Below are positions 36,701-49,500 of a stretch of DNA of 64,000 nt, in pieces (position 1 is the stretch's first letter; each line of letters begins with the position of its first letter). The DNA is from Baylisascaris procyonis (taxonomy: Eukaryota > Nematoda > Chromadorea > Rhabditida > Ascarididae), in NCBI GenBank assembly GCA_037389465.1, contig JAZARR010000059.1, positions 7,401,001-7,465,000 of the forward strand, written 5' to 3'. A program made the position numbers and the translations under genes. The notes beneath the pieces were generated by a model that had not been told where the DNA came from, did no database searches, and saw only the letters and a program-made list of their open reading frames with translations.

Positions 36701-39700
36701 GATACATTCGGAACCATTTTCATCGCTTAAGTCGTGGTCCTTATTCTCGATACCGTATATCTCTTGTAGAAGATAAACGACTCCATCCGCAACCTATAAT
36801 TCTTCCTCTTAGACAAAGCCATAGACTATGCAATATTCTTGACTTCTTAACGACAGGCTGCGAGGTTACGGTATTTATAACCGGGTGGTCAGCTTACCAG
36901 TACACTGCTGATAAATACACACTTCATCATTCCCTCACTCTTGAAATGGGAACTTTTTCGAGATGAAAGGGCAAATGGCAAGGCGCAATTTATATCGCTA
37001 AAAGTGGCAGCGAAATGCTAATCCAACAATTCAAGTAAACCGTTCAGATGTACACAGACAAGGAATCTGAACGCCATATTTTTCCCAGTGCAGCTCATAT
37101 AACAACAAGTTAAGAAGTGATGTTCCGCACACGGACTCAGAGAGATGGCATGCGGCTCATGGTTGCAACTATGACAGTCCTCCTCAGCTCATACGACAGT
37201 AACACAGATCATTCTGCCAGGCAATCTATACAACCCACCGGGTATTCACGGGCATGTGCATTCTTGGCATTCCACTAAAACAAGCTATGGTCAAATCTTA
37301 AACACCCTGCATTTTTAACGTCTGAATCAAAAATGAGCCCATTCCCATTCCATCTTGTGGTGGCACGACTATATTTGTTTATTGTTTCATTTAGAATTCT
37401 AGAATGATTACCAGTTTCTGCTTTAACGGTTTCAGCACAAGAGCAGCTGACTGATCGCTAGCGCGATCTATACTTGCCATCGTCGTCTGCACCTGTTCAA
37501 CACCACAATCCACTGTACATAGCTCAATTACCACCGGGAAATAGGCACCACTCTCATAGTGCATCTGAAGATAAAAGAGGAAACGAATTCGCAGAACTGC
37601 GCATCAAGCGCAATCTTCCTATTTGGATGAAACAATCCTGACAAGATTAATTCAACAGCAATTCTGCTAGCAATATTATTAGCACAAAAGAGGTGAACTT
37701 TAACTCGTCGATGACATTTGTCTTCCAAAGAATCATTTAACAAAAAAGTTGAAAACTTCTGAATGAACAAAATGGGAAATGATACAAACTGAATAAGCCA
37801 AAATTGCAACTGGTGTTTTCATCTTAGCATGATCTCATTCGTACGCTGTATTAGAGAAGTGTGATTAGAAAAGAGTTGAATAAGCCTATGTGTTTCATTT
37901 TATTATCTAGATGAATTGTGGGAAGAACAGTAAATCACTGATGACACACAGGTATATTAGTGCTAAATAGATGGAAGTAAATGGAGTGAAAAAATAAATA
38001 ATGCATACATTGGCAATATCGTATAAGCTGGGGTCAAAAATAAATTTATCGAAATGCTGCTCGGCACCAACATCGAAAAAATATTGTTCTGACGACCTCA
38101 TATTCGGGTATTTCGATACAAACCTGAAATTTCTGTTCTTCATATTGACGCCAATTCATATTACTTTCGACTTATTGTTCTTGTTCAACAGAACGACCTA
38201 TCCCACCGATCATCATCAAACACATTTGACCACCCAAGGAACTGGCCAATGAAAGAATCGAGATAAGGCACACAAGCGAACTGTTGTGGCCTGAATTCGA
38301 GTCAAATAACGCAGAAGCTAAAAAAAAAAGAAGAAAAGATGTTTCACTTACTGTACACGTCCATCACAGAAGATTTCTTTGGCGCAGAAGTGAATTTGAA
38401 CGTAGCAAGCACTATCACAGTCGAAGTAAAACTCCAGATAAAAAAGATCGTTTGCTTGTTCCTCGTTTTCGCCTTCGTTCCTCATCCTTAAAACATATTA
38501 ACGCAATCGGTGACCGCAATCAATTTTAATACGGTCATACTTCGCAACAACAAAAATTGAAGTTTCGAGCTTGAAATCACAGATAAAAATGGGCGTCAGA
38601 GGGCAGTCCATCAATGAAGAGAATGAGCGACGGGTTTTTTAATTTGCTGAAAACAAAGGAATCCTGCACAAGTGATAACAAATAAGAATGCACTTCAGGT
38701 TTTATTTGATTAAAGCAATTCATAAGACAATCTACACCAATCGAAGTAATAAGGCAAGAAAACGAGGTAAGAATCGATCGTAGTGCAACCACTTAAAGCT
38801 TTAACAATGAGCACGAATTAACCTCATTCAAGCATGCCATTCTCGGAACGGCTTGTTGTTCCACAAGCTCATATTGAGCAGGCTGATAATCACTAGATAA
38901 ATGAGCTGCATTAGCAACAAAGTAGATGTTAGAATGACTAATGTCACATATATACACGACTAGTGTGAATTTATAGCGTTAATGACTAGTGTCAAGTGTG
39001 TATACATATAACTGAGTAGTGTCACAACGAAACAATCTCCAATATTACTGACTTGATAAACTTCACCGAGTCTCGGCGTACGTTTATAAGTGCGTTAAGC
39101 GTTCTCACTGGATCGGTGACCGCTTGTCTCGAGTAGGGGAACTGAAATGTTATAATTACTAGCCAACAGACCACTTAAAATCACTGCAAATGTAGCATTT
39201 CATCCCGTTACATACACCCTTTTCCGATTGGATATCAACGAAGAGCATACTCGTCGATGTGCTGTTTTCATTGCCTTTAAGGGTGAAAAATCCAAGATTA
39301 CTGCCACTTGGGAATATTTATAAATCAATGTTAAAATTCAAAAAACGAGAAGTAAAACAAATGAGTTAAACGAAATAAATAAGAAACCTGAGCTGGCTTT
39401 GTGCCAAGCAGATCCAAATCACTATTATCACCGAATAAAAACGCTTCCGGTTTGGCGACTTCGTAACGTTCACCGCCCATCAAAAAATGTGAGCCGAAAA
39501 ATGCGCCTAAACATCTTTAATTTAAAAATTAATCGCCAAAAATGAGCTATCTGATAGATAAGAGATTTTCCCTTTATTGTAGACTATCTTTTAAAGGGTC
39601 AAGCTCAGTTAGCCGCAGAAACTCCGCGCCAAATTGACGCTGTCAGTAAGCATCTCTTTCATGAGGTTTTTATAACCACCTTCAATGTTTATTTTGATCG

Positions 39701-40311
39701 TGGAACGCCGCTTCTCGGTCAAATATAGAACGTATATTGCAGCCAGTAATGAAGCATGTCGAAGAAACTGAGGAATCATGGAGTGACCGCATTGATGGGT
39801 GATCAGCTGTTTTCTGGAATGGAGGCAACGATCAGCTTTGGGGTTTATCCTATGAGCTTCTTTCGCAATGCGAATCAAGCGCAGGAACAATGCTGCAGAC
39901 CGGGATTGAACCGTTGACTATCACTAAAGTATCAAGATTTATACAGCTGAGTGGTTGAGAGATAGTCGGCTCATTGCTGGAATGCACGCAAGAAGTTTGA
40001 ATATCTATTCTGATAAATTTACTTTATTTGTTAATGAGAATCCTTTCAGACGCACAAATTTTCCGAAATGAACTTTCAAGATGAACAATTTTATGCTGGT
40101 ATATTTCAGTTCATTTTATTTAAAATAAAAACAAGTGCAAGTAAGGAGACAATGTGATCTTCATAATGATGTTCTTCCACTAAAAAAACATTAAAGGACC
40201 TGTGCGACTAGAGAAACGCGGCATTTCACACTCGTCGTCATCATATTCACCAGTGGAGGCGGGTGATTCCGGCGCTGCGTTCCTTCGGGCCAGCGTAAAC
40301 GCCTGACCCAT
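33710..40311 (-). CDS. MGRN1: Mahogunin-type E3 ubiquitin ligase (MGRN1/RNF157), complete (13 exons)
   Basis: Exons in coding order: 40200-40311, 39388-39506, 39053-39141, 38823-38892, 38352-38431, 38009-38123, 37412-37564, 36611-36793, 35907-36034, 35398-35572, 34952-35059, 34351-34425 and 33710-33976. All 12 junctions keep phase and give 557 residues. Family knowledge: MGRN1 is a membrane-associated RING ligase acting in endosome traffic and receptor turnover. Seen: MGQAFT at the N-terminus (a myristoylation-type start), SHFLMGGERYEV, the DPVRTLNALINVRRDSVKF block, and the beta-rich NEFYFDCDSACYVQIHFCAK. Then come FPVVIEL, LKPLKQKL and YLLQEIYGIENK, followed by a RING at residues 276-314 with CIIC, CRHLCICNGC and CPIC. 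After it come RSPFRALLQLKTMR and YETMTLVEALNGPV, both typical of MGRN1. The C-terminal tail is Ser/Glu/Asp-rich and divergent. A TTTCTTTCTAG lies 15 bp before the start codon. Confidence 0.93.
38934..39024. repeat. Four degenerate GACTAGTGTSA-like short repeats in MGRN1 intron 3
   Basis: GACTAATGTCA, GACTAGTGTGA, GACTAGTGTCA and GAGTAGTGTCA occur within 91 bp, spaced irregularly and separated by TATATACAC-like spacers. This looks like a decayed minisatellite. No function is apparent. Confidence 0.5.
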
Positions 40312-42794
40312 CGAGAGTGGACACGCAAATTTGCTTTCACTCTTGTTCGCCTAGAAAGAAAACCGTTTGAAGCAACAGCCGAAGATGGCAAATACCTCGA
40401 CGAAGCAAAAGCACAAGCAACACAACTTTAGCATAAACGACAAAAGAGTAATTCACAAGACAACCTTTAAAACGCTTTCGTGTCTTAATCACGCCGCTGC
40501 AATGTCCATACTTATGCAAATAAACCCCGTCCCTGACAACCTAAATTCAAACAACATTCATCGGTGGATTCAAGGACTCCCACAAGATGTATATCGACAC
40601 GTTCATCCTGTGTTTGTATGTTGAGAGTGCGATAACGCGATAAAATTGGTATAACCCAAGCCAAAGCTGACCTAGTGGGGACAGAGTTCATTTGTATCAA
40701 ACTGCCTAAACAATTATAACCTCAAATGTAGTCGGTTTATGTCTCAAATCAAAGATAGCAGCGCATATATGGTTACGTAATTGTGCAATCCACTCAACAT
40801 ATGCTGGAGAAATCTTTGAGAGAGAATTTTAAAATGAATAAAGCATTTGCAAATGTTTCCATGAGATTAGTGGAATAAGATCTATTCATAAAAATGTAAT
40901 CGCTATCCCTAATAAGAAATAAGCACAAAAGAAGGAAGGAGTGGGGTTCTGAAACGGTTCTCCTACAACGGATTGAATATCTTATGGCCACGGGTTGTTG
41001 CCCAATTCTGTCCAACATGGACAGACAAACAGGCAGATAAACTTACGTGCACCCGTGTATGAGTTCGTTACAGTGGACATTTGGCTGAAATTTGTAAAAA
41101 ATGTAAGAAAAATGCAGGCAGATTATTTAAAATTCTCTGATTTCATAAATGACCACTGCTTCTAGACTACAAAAAAAAGTAGCATTTCGAATTATGGTCA
41201 TAAACTTCGAGGAAAGTTTTTGAGGCCTTACTGACGTATACTACATGTTATGTGATAGTCAGCAATGTATTTCCGGTTCTGAATGAAACATCCGCCCCAT
41301 TACTAGAATTCCGATGGCAGTATCTGTCTCCATCCCATTCCCCATTCCGCTGGAGCAACGAGTAGGTTGGATGTGGCTTAAGCGCGAACACTACCCACTG
41401 ACAAAGACTATGTTAGCAAAGAAAGGTTTTTGTTGCTGAAAGGTTTTTATGTCGAAATAAGTGCCGTCGTCGAATGACATTTCGTTCATATCAAAAGGTA
41501 GGAATAACAGAGGCAGGCAAACGTTGCAGCGGGTGAATGCATAACACGTGTAGTCAAGGTAGTCGGAGTTTATTCTCAACGAAATCCAAGAAAGTATTCA
41601 ACCACTTGCAAACCGAAAGCACACAAATGCACAACCCACAAAAGTCGAACTTCTAAAAGACATGCGCACAACGCAAAACGCTCGCGTTGACAACATTTTA
41701 TACAGAAAATTTCGGCGACCACAGCAGCACTGCACTGCACTTGTTTCGCATCGTGAAACAACGCAAACGCAATGTCCACATTACCTTTCACAACTCACAG
41801 GTGACAGCTAATGGTAATCGATGAAAACTTTTCTTTAAACTGATAGGTTGGAATAATTGGGAAAGGTCAAATCAACACCAAATAAATTTCGCTCTTGTGT
41901 TCTCGAAAGTGGATGGGACAGGCAGGATTGATGGCTGTGAGATACGGCACCTTTCACATTCGAAATTGGTGCGGCCTCATACGGAAAAGCAAACGCTGAA
42001 TTTCGCGATGGTCGTTCGTTCAGTTTAGTGCTAGGGAAATGAAGCAGCCGATAATTTGTAAATGGGTCAATATTGGTTGCGCATCATGTGTTGAATAGGG
42101 AAGGGCAAAAGATGGTTTCATTGATGCTTTTGGTTGTGGAGAGTTATTACGTTTTGCAGTGATATTATAAGTGTGCGAAGTGCCGATCACCTTCGGTATT
42201 GAAAACGTCTGCAGTATTGTGGTTTGATGCACCTTTAAAGAACGATCAAAAATTTGTGGTTATCGAAGCATTTCCATTGAAGTTTTATTTCGCTTTTTTG
42301 AAATAATTACAACGTTGCCAACTTGTGCTCTTCTTAATGAGAGGGCAACATGCTCTCCCTCGAATCAATCCCCCTATCCTTCTACTTCTGACCCCTTCGT
42401 TACTCTTCGCCCTCTTTGTTGTTCTAGTGGTGTGACATGTGTCGTTATATTCGTTGACGTAAGCAAGCGAAGACGCTGAACATCATTCCATTCCTTTTGC
42501 TACCTCCCATCCGGTTTTAGGAAGAGTTCCAAAGTTTTAATGGATCTTTCTGGATCATCTCTCCCCTAGTAAAAAAAAAATGCATTCTGTTGTAGTAAAA
42601 TATCTGTTCAGTTCAAAATTGCAATCGTTTTTCTTCCTCAGCTCTCTCTTTTGAGTCTCGTCGTCCCCATTCAAAGGTCCTAGCTGTGCATAAAAAGCGC
42701 ATGTGTTCGTCCTTTTCCTCGTTGTGCGTGAGAACTTTTCATTTTCCTATATATTCCTCACCAGATGGTTTTCCAAAAAGCTTCTGATCCTTAC

Positions 42795-42989
42795 ATATGA
42801 TGTTCCGTTGCCTTCGAAAAGGTTGATTGGCAGGCATCTGGAAGTCCCAAGAAGAACTTTAATCGGCCTGGATACATTTTGACTTAAACGCGTTTGTAGT
42901 TGAGCGACCAGCTGCAATGCAACCGAAACCGGGCTTAGCCACAAACATTCACGGGTTAAATCTAATCCAGGCCTCATTTGCGACCACAT
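42795..42989 (-). CDS. Candidate exon of unknown minus-strand gene
   Basis: On the minus strand an open frame runs from ATG (42989) to a GTAAGG donor after 65 codons. A good internal acceptor (TTGCATTGCAG) precedes the last 39 codons (42795-42911), so either a first exon or an internal exon is possible. Translation includes LVAQLQTRLSQNVSRPIKVL and TSRCLPINLFEGNGTSY, which looks protein-like. No family is recognised. The rest of 40,312-43,591 shows only weak frames (41391-41579 and 42020-42232, both minus) that could be further exons. Confidence 0.3.
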
Positions 42990-43591
42990 TTAAATTAAAC
43001 TCATGACATCTTGATTAGGAACAAATGTGACTACTTTTATTTGAAGCAGAATGGTGACCTTATATACAGTTATAATTTAGAAGTAAATGACGCTAGACAA
43101 AAACAAAAACAAAAACAAAAGAAGTTAGAAAGGCAATGAAGTTATTCATAAATTTCTTCTTCTTTTCAACACATGCACAGTCAGCCCACGAACACTTGTC
43201 CACTTGTGTTTTTCAGCGTCTTTTTTTCACTCAAAATTTTGAGATAATCAAAGTGACAATTTTTGCTTCTGTGAAAAAGTATTTTGCCCTTTTTAACGAT
43301 ATTGTATTCATTCGAAATGTTTCTTTGAAGACATTAGATTAGCGGAAATGTGCTCCCGTTTCCTCTTACAATGTTCTCATCAAGAATTCCATCCGTTCGG
43401 CTGTTTCAATTATCAAATTTGAGGAAATCAAAATCTTGGCAAACATTTTTAATCATTGTCTTACTCTTTTGATTGTATTTTGTTTTCAGTATTTGTGGTT
43501 TCTTTCATTATGACATTAGAAATGACTCATCGGTGCTGATTTTACAAAGTGGACGCGTGGTTGGTGACTGAGAGGAATTAACCTTGGCTGC

Positions 43592-46500
43592 ATGAATAAC
43601 GGCAACAGCGCTCCTGATACTGCAGCTGGAGGAAAGACGCTCGAACTAACCGAATATGATGCGGTTAGTCTGCAATGAACGTTATTAACTGATGTCCTGC
43701 TGGAAAGAAAATCATGTAGTATGTAGAAAATCATTCCACTTTTTCTTTATTTTTTATTTTTTGCTGAACACTTTCTCGATTGTTTTTCTCTTTTTACATT
43801 GTTTTCGCAGTTCCCTTCATCGCTTTCCAATCTTTTCTGTCGTTTCCCATACCTACTTCAACCAATTCTAGATTTTTTTTCACCACTACCTGGAGTTTGC
43901 AATCTTATTCCTGAAAGAGAGAGTTCCATTGCACGTGCGCAAAAATAATTTATGCTTGTTTTATTAATCGTACGATGCCGTGTGTACCGACTCAGCGTTT
44001 ATGCAGTTCGGTCCGGCGTTTCCATATTCCGTAGGAACCAGTTATTCAACATCTGGCGTTGCCTCATTCTTTTCCTACCCAGGGGCCCGCTTTTGGCATT
44101 TCTTTCTTCAGCCAGATTCAATGTTTGCTAACTCCTCCCAATTCTATTGTTTCAACGATTCTGGAAGGTCGAAGGTTTGTATTTTTCCTCCTTATGTGTA
44201 TTTCTATGTGGTGACTGCTCGGACTATGCTTCCTCTCCCATCAAAACAGTCGGAAATGCTATGAATTCATTCCATGCCGAAGAAGTGCTCTTTCTTATGC
44301 CTGATATTTGTACGGCAGACATCGAAAAATCCGGAAGGTGGAAGAAAGTTAGGCCTATCCCGTACATCTTATCAGAAATAGAAAGTTGGTTTCTCAGAGT
44401 TTTTGTTGACTACCTCAGGTGGCCACAATCTCTAGAGTAGCTTTCTATTAGCAGTTCTGTAAAGGTATTGTTGGCGAGCCAGATCTCTTGCTTAATAATG
44501 GCCCCATCTCCCTCTCTCCCTTTATTTCCGAATTCGAAAGGATTTGATGAAAGTGTTCCACATTTAAATTCCAGATTAAAATACTGCGGAGAGAGGTCAG
44601 AAGAAGTAAATGCCTGCACTCTTCCTTGGGCAAAAATTATTTCTTTTTATGAACGTACGAATGTGTGTCCTTTGCCAACGTGCGTCCTGGTGAATCGACC
44701 ATAAAAGCAAGGTTGGCTTTCTAGCAGCGGCGGCCTCATAAGGCGATCACCGACTCATCTGAAATTCGAATAAGCACGCGCCTGCTGTCGGCGGAACTGT
44801 GCTGTCCGATATGCCTCGATCTGCTGACCACCACGATGACCACCAAGGTTAAAGTTTCCCTACACCGCTGGTTTATTTTGTTTGTGCATGTTTTTTAATC
44901 TTTTAGGAGGTGTATATCAGATCCAGAACATTTTTGCCTTGTTGTGTCTTTATACAGCGAACATTGAAATCTGAAAAATTTCAGCTGCCTCGGACGAGCT
45001 GTGGGAAAATCACGTTATCATAATGGTGTGTTCGAATTAGCCATGGTATTTCGCTGTACTTGGTGTTTTCAGTCTCACTTTTAAACGTTGTCAATGAGAG
45101 AGGAAATGGAAAGATGCATTGACTCTTTAATTTTGGCGTTTAGGACCCTCACTTTCATCTTATGGTCTCGCTGAAGTATTGAATTTTTTTTTTGTCGTCC
45201 TTCCTTTCTCTACCAAAAATCGGTGCGTCTTGCAAAACTTTGGACGACGTTTGTGGGTGATTGAAGTGATAGCTAAGGTGCGAGTTTAAAATATAGTTTA
45301 CAAGGAAATCGTGTGATATGGATTAGTGTTTGTGCGCTCCTGATCGATATGTTCTTCAAAGGCAGATTAGCGAACTCACATTTGGCTTTCTACAATTCGA
45401 TCGCATCCTCAAGAGGAACTTTATTCGTGTGGCTCATGCAGTTATGGCCATACGAGACAAAATCGGAATCTTCGAGATAGTATGTCATTTAGGTTTCTAG
45501 CATGTGTCGATGATCTGTAGTGTAATTGAATATGCGTCATTTGGCGTTTACGGCTATTTGTCGTTACTTATTGAGATCCTCGAATCTGTAGTGCGTCGTT
45601 GTTGTGCTTATCAGCTGATGAATTGCAGGAATGTCTCCATCGTTTCTGCAGCGAGTGTATAACAACGGCGCTACTGCGAGGTAATAAAGAATGTCCCACA
45701 TGCCGTAAGAAGCTCGTTTCAAAGCGCTCGCTTAGACCTGATCCCAACTTCGATGCTTTGATTAACAAGGTGCTCATGTTTATCGCAATCTATTCGAATA
45801 TAAAATCGGTTGTTAGAAGGTATACGGATATCAGAGATCAAGCTGTTTGTAAATTTGGTTGGCACGTAGCGCGGTTCCGATTCTCCTTCTTGGATATGCG
45901 AGCGAGGCTGATTGCATGCATCTGAACCTGACAAATCTTTTTCTCCCTTTTCGACAGTATCTAGTGCCTGTGAGATATTTAGTCCATTAACGACAGCTGG
46001 CTCAGTAATATTTTTTTGTGGGGCTATTATTCTTCTACAATCGATCTGACCGATCATTGCTTTCGGGCTGACTTTCGGTTGATTGACTTGTGCACTGTCG
46101 CCGACTAATTTGACTTAGCGATGTTTTTATACGTCACTAATACTGATGTTTGCGTAGATTTGGCCGGATCGGCAGATATACGAGCAAATGCAGCAGAAAG
46201 CGATGGACATTTTTCATCAACAGAGCAACGTGGAGGCATTGCAAAAGAGCATCGAGGCGGGGATGAAGGCACAGGCAGCGAATAGGAGGCAAAGAGTGCA
46301 AGGATCATATGACTACGAACGTAACTTTTCTTTATTTATTCTTTCAGGGGGCAGCGCATAATAGAACAACTCAAGCATCTGAGTTTTCATGGTGTCTTCT
46401 GTGCCCGCAAAATCGGTCCAAGATGTTTTGAGGGCACATTTTCTATGGATGCCTTCTTTGGAGCAAATTAAAGTCACTAACGCTGAATGTTTCTATTTGG

Positions 46501-49500
46501 GTCAATTTTGAGGAAGGAAGCGCCGCCCGAGAGCCGAAAATCAGGATCGATCGAATAACAATTCACCGGAGAGCAATTCTCCGGAGGGTAGCGGTGAAGG
46601 CGAAATGGATGTGGATCAAGTCAATGAGAGGTTCTCTTGACGTTGGTTGTTTGTAAGAACAACGGCACTGTGCTGGTTTCATGTGCCTTAGGATCGACAT
46701 TTTATAAACTGAGATCAGCATATGGATTATTGCACTGTTCTTGATTTCTGGAGTGGTGGTGATCGTTGATTTTTTTTCAATAAGGACTTAGATTTGCTTC
46801 GTTTTTTTTTCTTCCTTAACAGGTGTGCTGATGTTGAAAGTTACCCAGTGTTGATCATAGCGTTTTATAGGTCGGATGAAATATCGGTAGGGATCTTACC
46901 GGGGACGTCAAGTGGCCTTGAGAGCGACAATTCTTGTAAGTTTTCTGACTCGATTGTTGTACATATTTGCGTTCTGTTCTTTACCGACCATTCTTCGTTC
47001 TTTTTGTTGAGTTCTTTCTTTTTTAGAGTACAAGCTTTGCTTACATTTTTTTGCTCTGCAGAAAGTGGTTGCGAATGCCCTTCATGTTCATATATTTCAG
47101 CCTTCTGATCTACCGTATTAATTCGAATGAAATTTACAGGATACATGCCTAGACTTGTTTTGGAACTGAATGCCAGAAACTGGTCCTTTACTTCCGATTC
47201 TGTTGAATTACGGCTGTCTTAAGTTTCTCACGTCATTGGAGCTGAGCTCAGAATTTCGCTATAGACGATATTTCAGAAATATTTTCGCTGCGGTACATAA
47301 AATAAGTTTCGCGGGGTGAAAGTCCACTCATTCGTTAAACCCGGTCTCCAGAAATCGTTCCTGAAGCAGCTGACTCCGTGACAGAAACGTCTGTTTCGGT
47401 GACAAGCAGCGAGCGCTTTTATCCGTGAAACGTTGTCAAGGACCTTTACCTTTGTTTTCGTTGAAGTATAGTGTCGGCCGTAAGACGTTGCCATAATGTA
47501 GCTTCACGTCATTTCGGAACGTTGCCAGCACCTCACAACAAAATTTAATGTAAGATAACGTTGGTCACAAAAACCTGGTCTTTTCAGCTAACTCAAGAGA
47601 CTATTTTGTGATCGAGCGACATCCCAGTTTTAGAGCATTGTCAAAAGTTTCAGCATCTCATGACTTTGCTGCTCGTAAAGCTCATTCTTAGGAGCTGTGT
47701 GATGGATGGCGGATATCATTTGATTTTGAACAGACAAGGATGAAAACGTGTTTTCAATGCTTTTTTATTCCTCTCTTGCGGATTTTCAGTTTGCTACGTC
47801 ATTGGGTGGCTGCATAAAAAACCCCGCGTTCTGCTTTGCTGTTCGAGGTCCTTTCCAGCCAGTTTTAATTTTCAATAGCATTTCGCTATCGATTGCTCAC
47901 TTTAAGCGCTCACTTTCAAGCATTTATTGCCTTTACAAGGAGAGAGGTGATGGGGCAGGCAGTATGTTGTTGATGCACAATGTTCTTGTCGGGATGAGTG
48001 ACAGCACTTACCTTTGTGAGTGAAGTGGATGAAGCTTGGTGCATTAGTATTCTCGCTGATGGGCATATTTAATTGCAGTTGCGAATACGAATGGTGTTTC
48101 GCATAGCGCAGCCATCTCAAGCACTGAAGTCTCCGATGATAGTATTGGTTAGTACTTATAGTTCCTCTTTTACACATTGTCGCAAAATTGATGGTAATTT
48201 CGAATAAGTCTTGTCATAATAGATCCTTCGAATATTTATTAGGAGTGTTATAACTGCGTGGTAGTGCTAGATGATGAATAAGAAGCGTTCAAGGTTGAAA
48301 TGCAGTGTTGAAATTTTGACAAGGAAACATTTGTCCCCTAATCGGGTCCACGATTCTTAGATTATCGTTTTGATATCTTATGAGTTGAGGTACTAGGAAA
48401 CAACCTCCGTTATTGCGTTTTCCATCTAGTCGGCTTTGAGACTCGATTCGCTTTAGCAATTCACTGACTCAGTTTTTCTGAAATGCGTTCTTAATCTAAG
48501 CAGTCAAAAAGTGAGGGAGGTAATTGCCGAAAAAAATCGGTCTGAATCACTTGAAGGTGGCATTTCTGAGCTGTAGTTAATTACAGCCTATTCTGTTGGT
48601 CTGTTGGAAAGGTGTCCAAATCAAATCAGACCACTGCATTACTGGAATTGGCTTTTGTGTTTTTACCCCCAGTTAGACAACGTTTCTTAAGTGCCTTTCT
48701 CTCGACCATATTCATGTATCTGTTCACATGCTTCATCGTTGAGATGCACTCTGCAGATTTAGCAAAATTTACGAGGTACATATCGATAATTGGTCATATT
48801 TTGGCCTCTCTTCTGAAAGTAGCTCCATATCCAACTTTTGCCGCTTTATGACATTGTTCAATTTTCGCCAGCATCCGAATGCACGTCTTACCAAAAGTTA
48901 AGTTTAATTCGCGCCTTACCAAAAGCTAAATTTATGTGAACCTCACCCGTTACGCAAAACCTACGATTTCATTTGTGGGCCACAAACATGTTTGGTCAAA
49001 ACTTTAACACATGTGTCTTTTATACTTTTTAACACCGGAGTTTTTAGTTACGAACGTTTTTAGCTCTTCTTGTCCCTTCCTTCAATTTTTGCAATGATTT
49101 TCTGAAATGTGAAGTAAAAGTTTCTTGCCCGGCATTACAAAGAATTTTTTGCCAAGTACGGCCCCTCTCTACATAGTCGAAAGTCTGGGCCGTTCACGTA
49201 TTTAAAGTGACAATGTTTATATCGTGTTGTTTGAATTCTTAACGATGTGATTCAGTTTGTTAAAAAATTACTTCAGATTCCTCTTCTGATTCTTCGAGCA
49301 CCAATTCATCGGATTCGACAGGAAGCTCGTCAACGACAAGCACTTCTTCAACTTCAGTGCCAACTAGACCAAACTCGGTGGCAGCGAACTCGATGCCGAA
49401 TGCAGCATCGCTCAGTGGCACGCCCAACGGTGGCAGTTCAGTAGGCGCCTCTGGAACAAGTTACAGTGCCCCGGTCACTGAAGATCCGAGACCAGTCGTG

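Noticed and set aside
39886..39965. tRNA-like pieces (GGTTCAATCCC on the minus strand, CTGAGTGGTTGAGAG on the plus strand)
   Set aside because: The T-arm-like and D-arm-like pieces are in opposite orientations and no acceptor stem forms.
44147..44440. 97-codon plus-strand frame in RING1 intron 1
   Set aside because: It lies between exons that join in phase without it, and its product is not recognisable.
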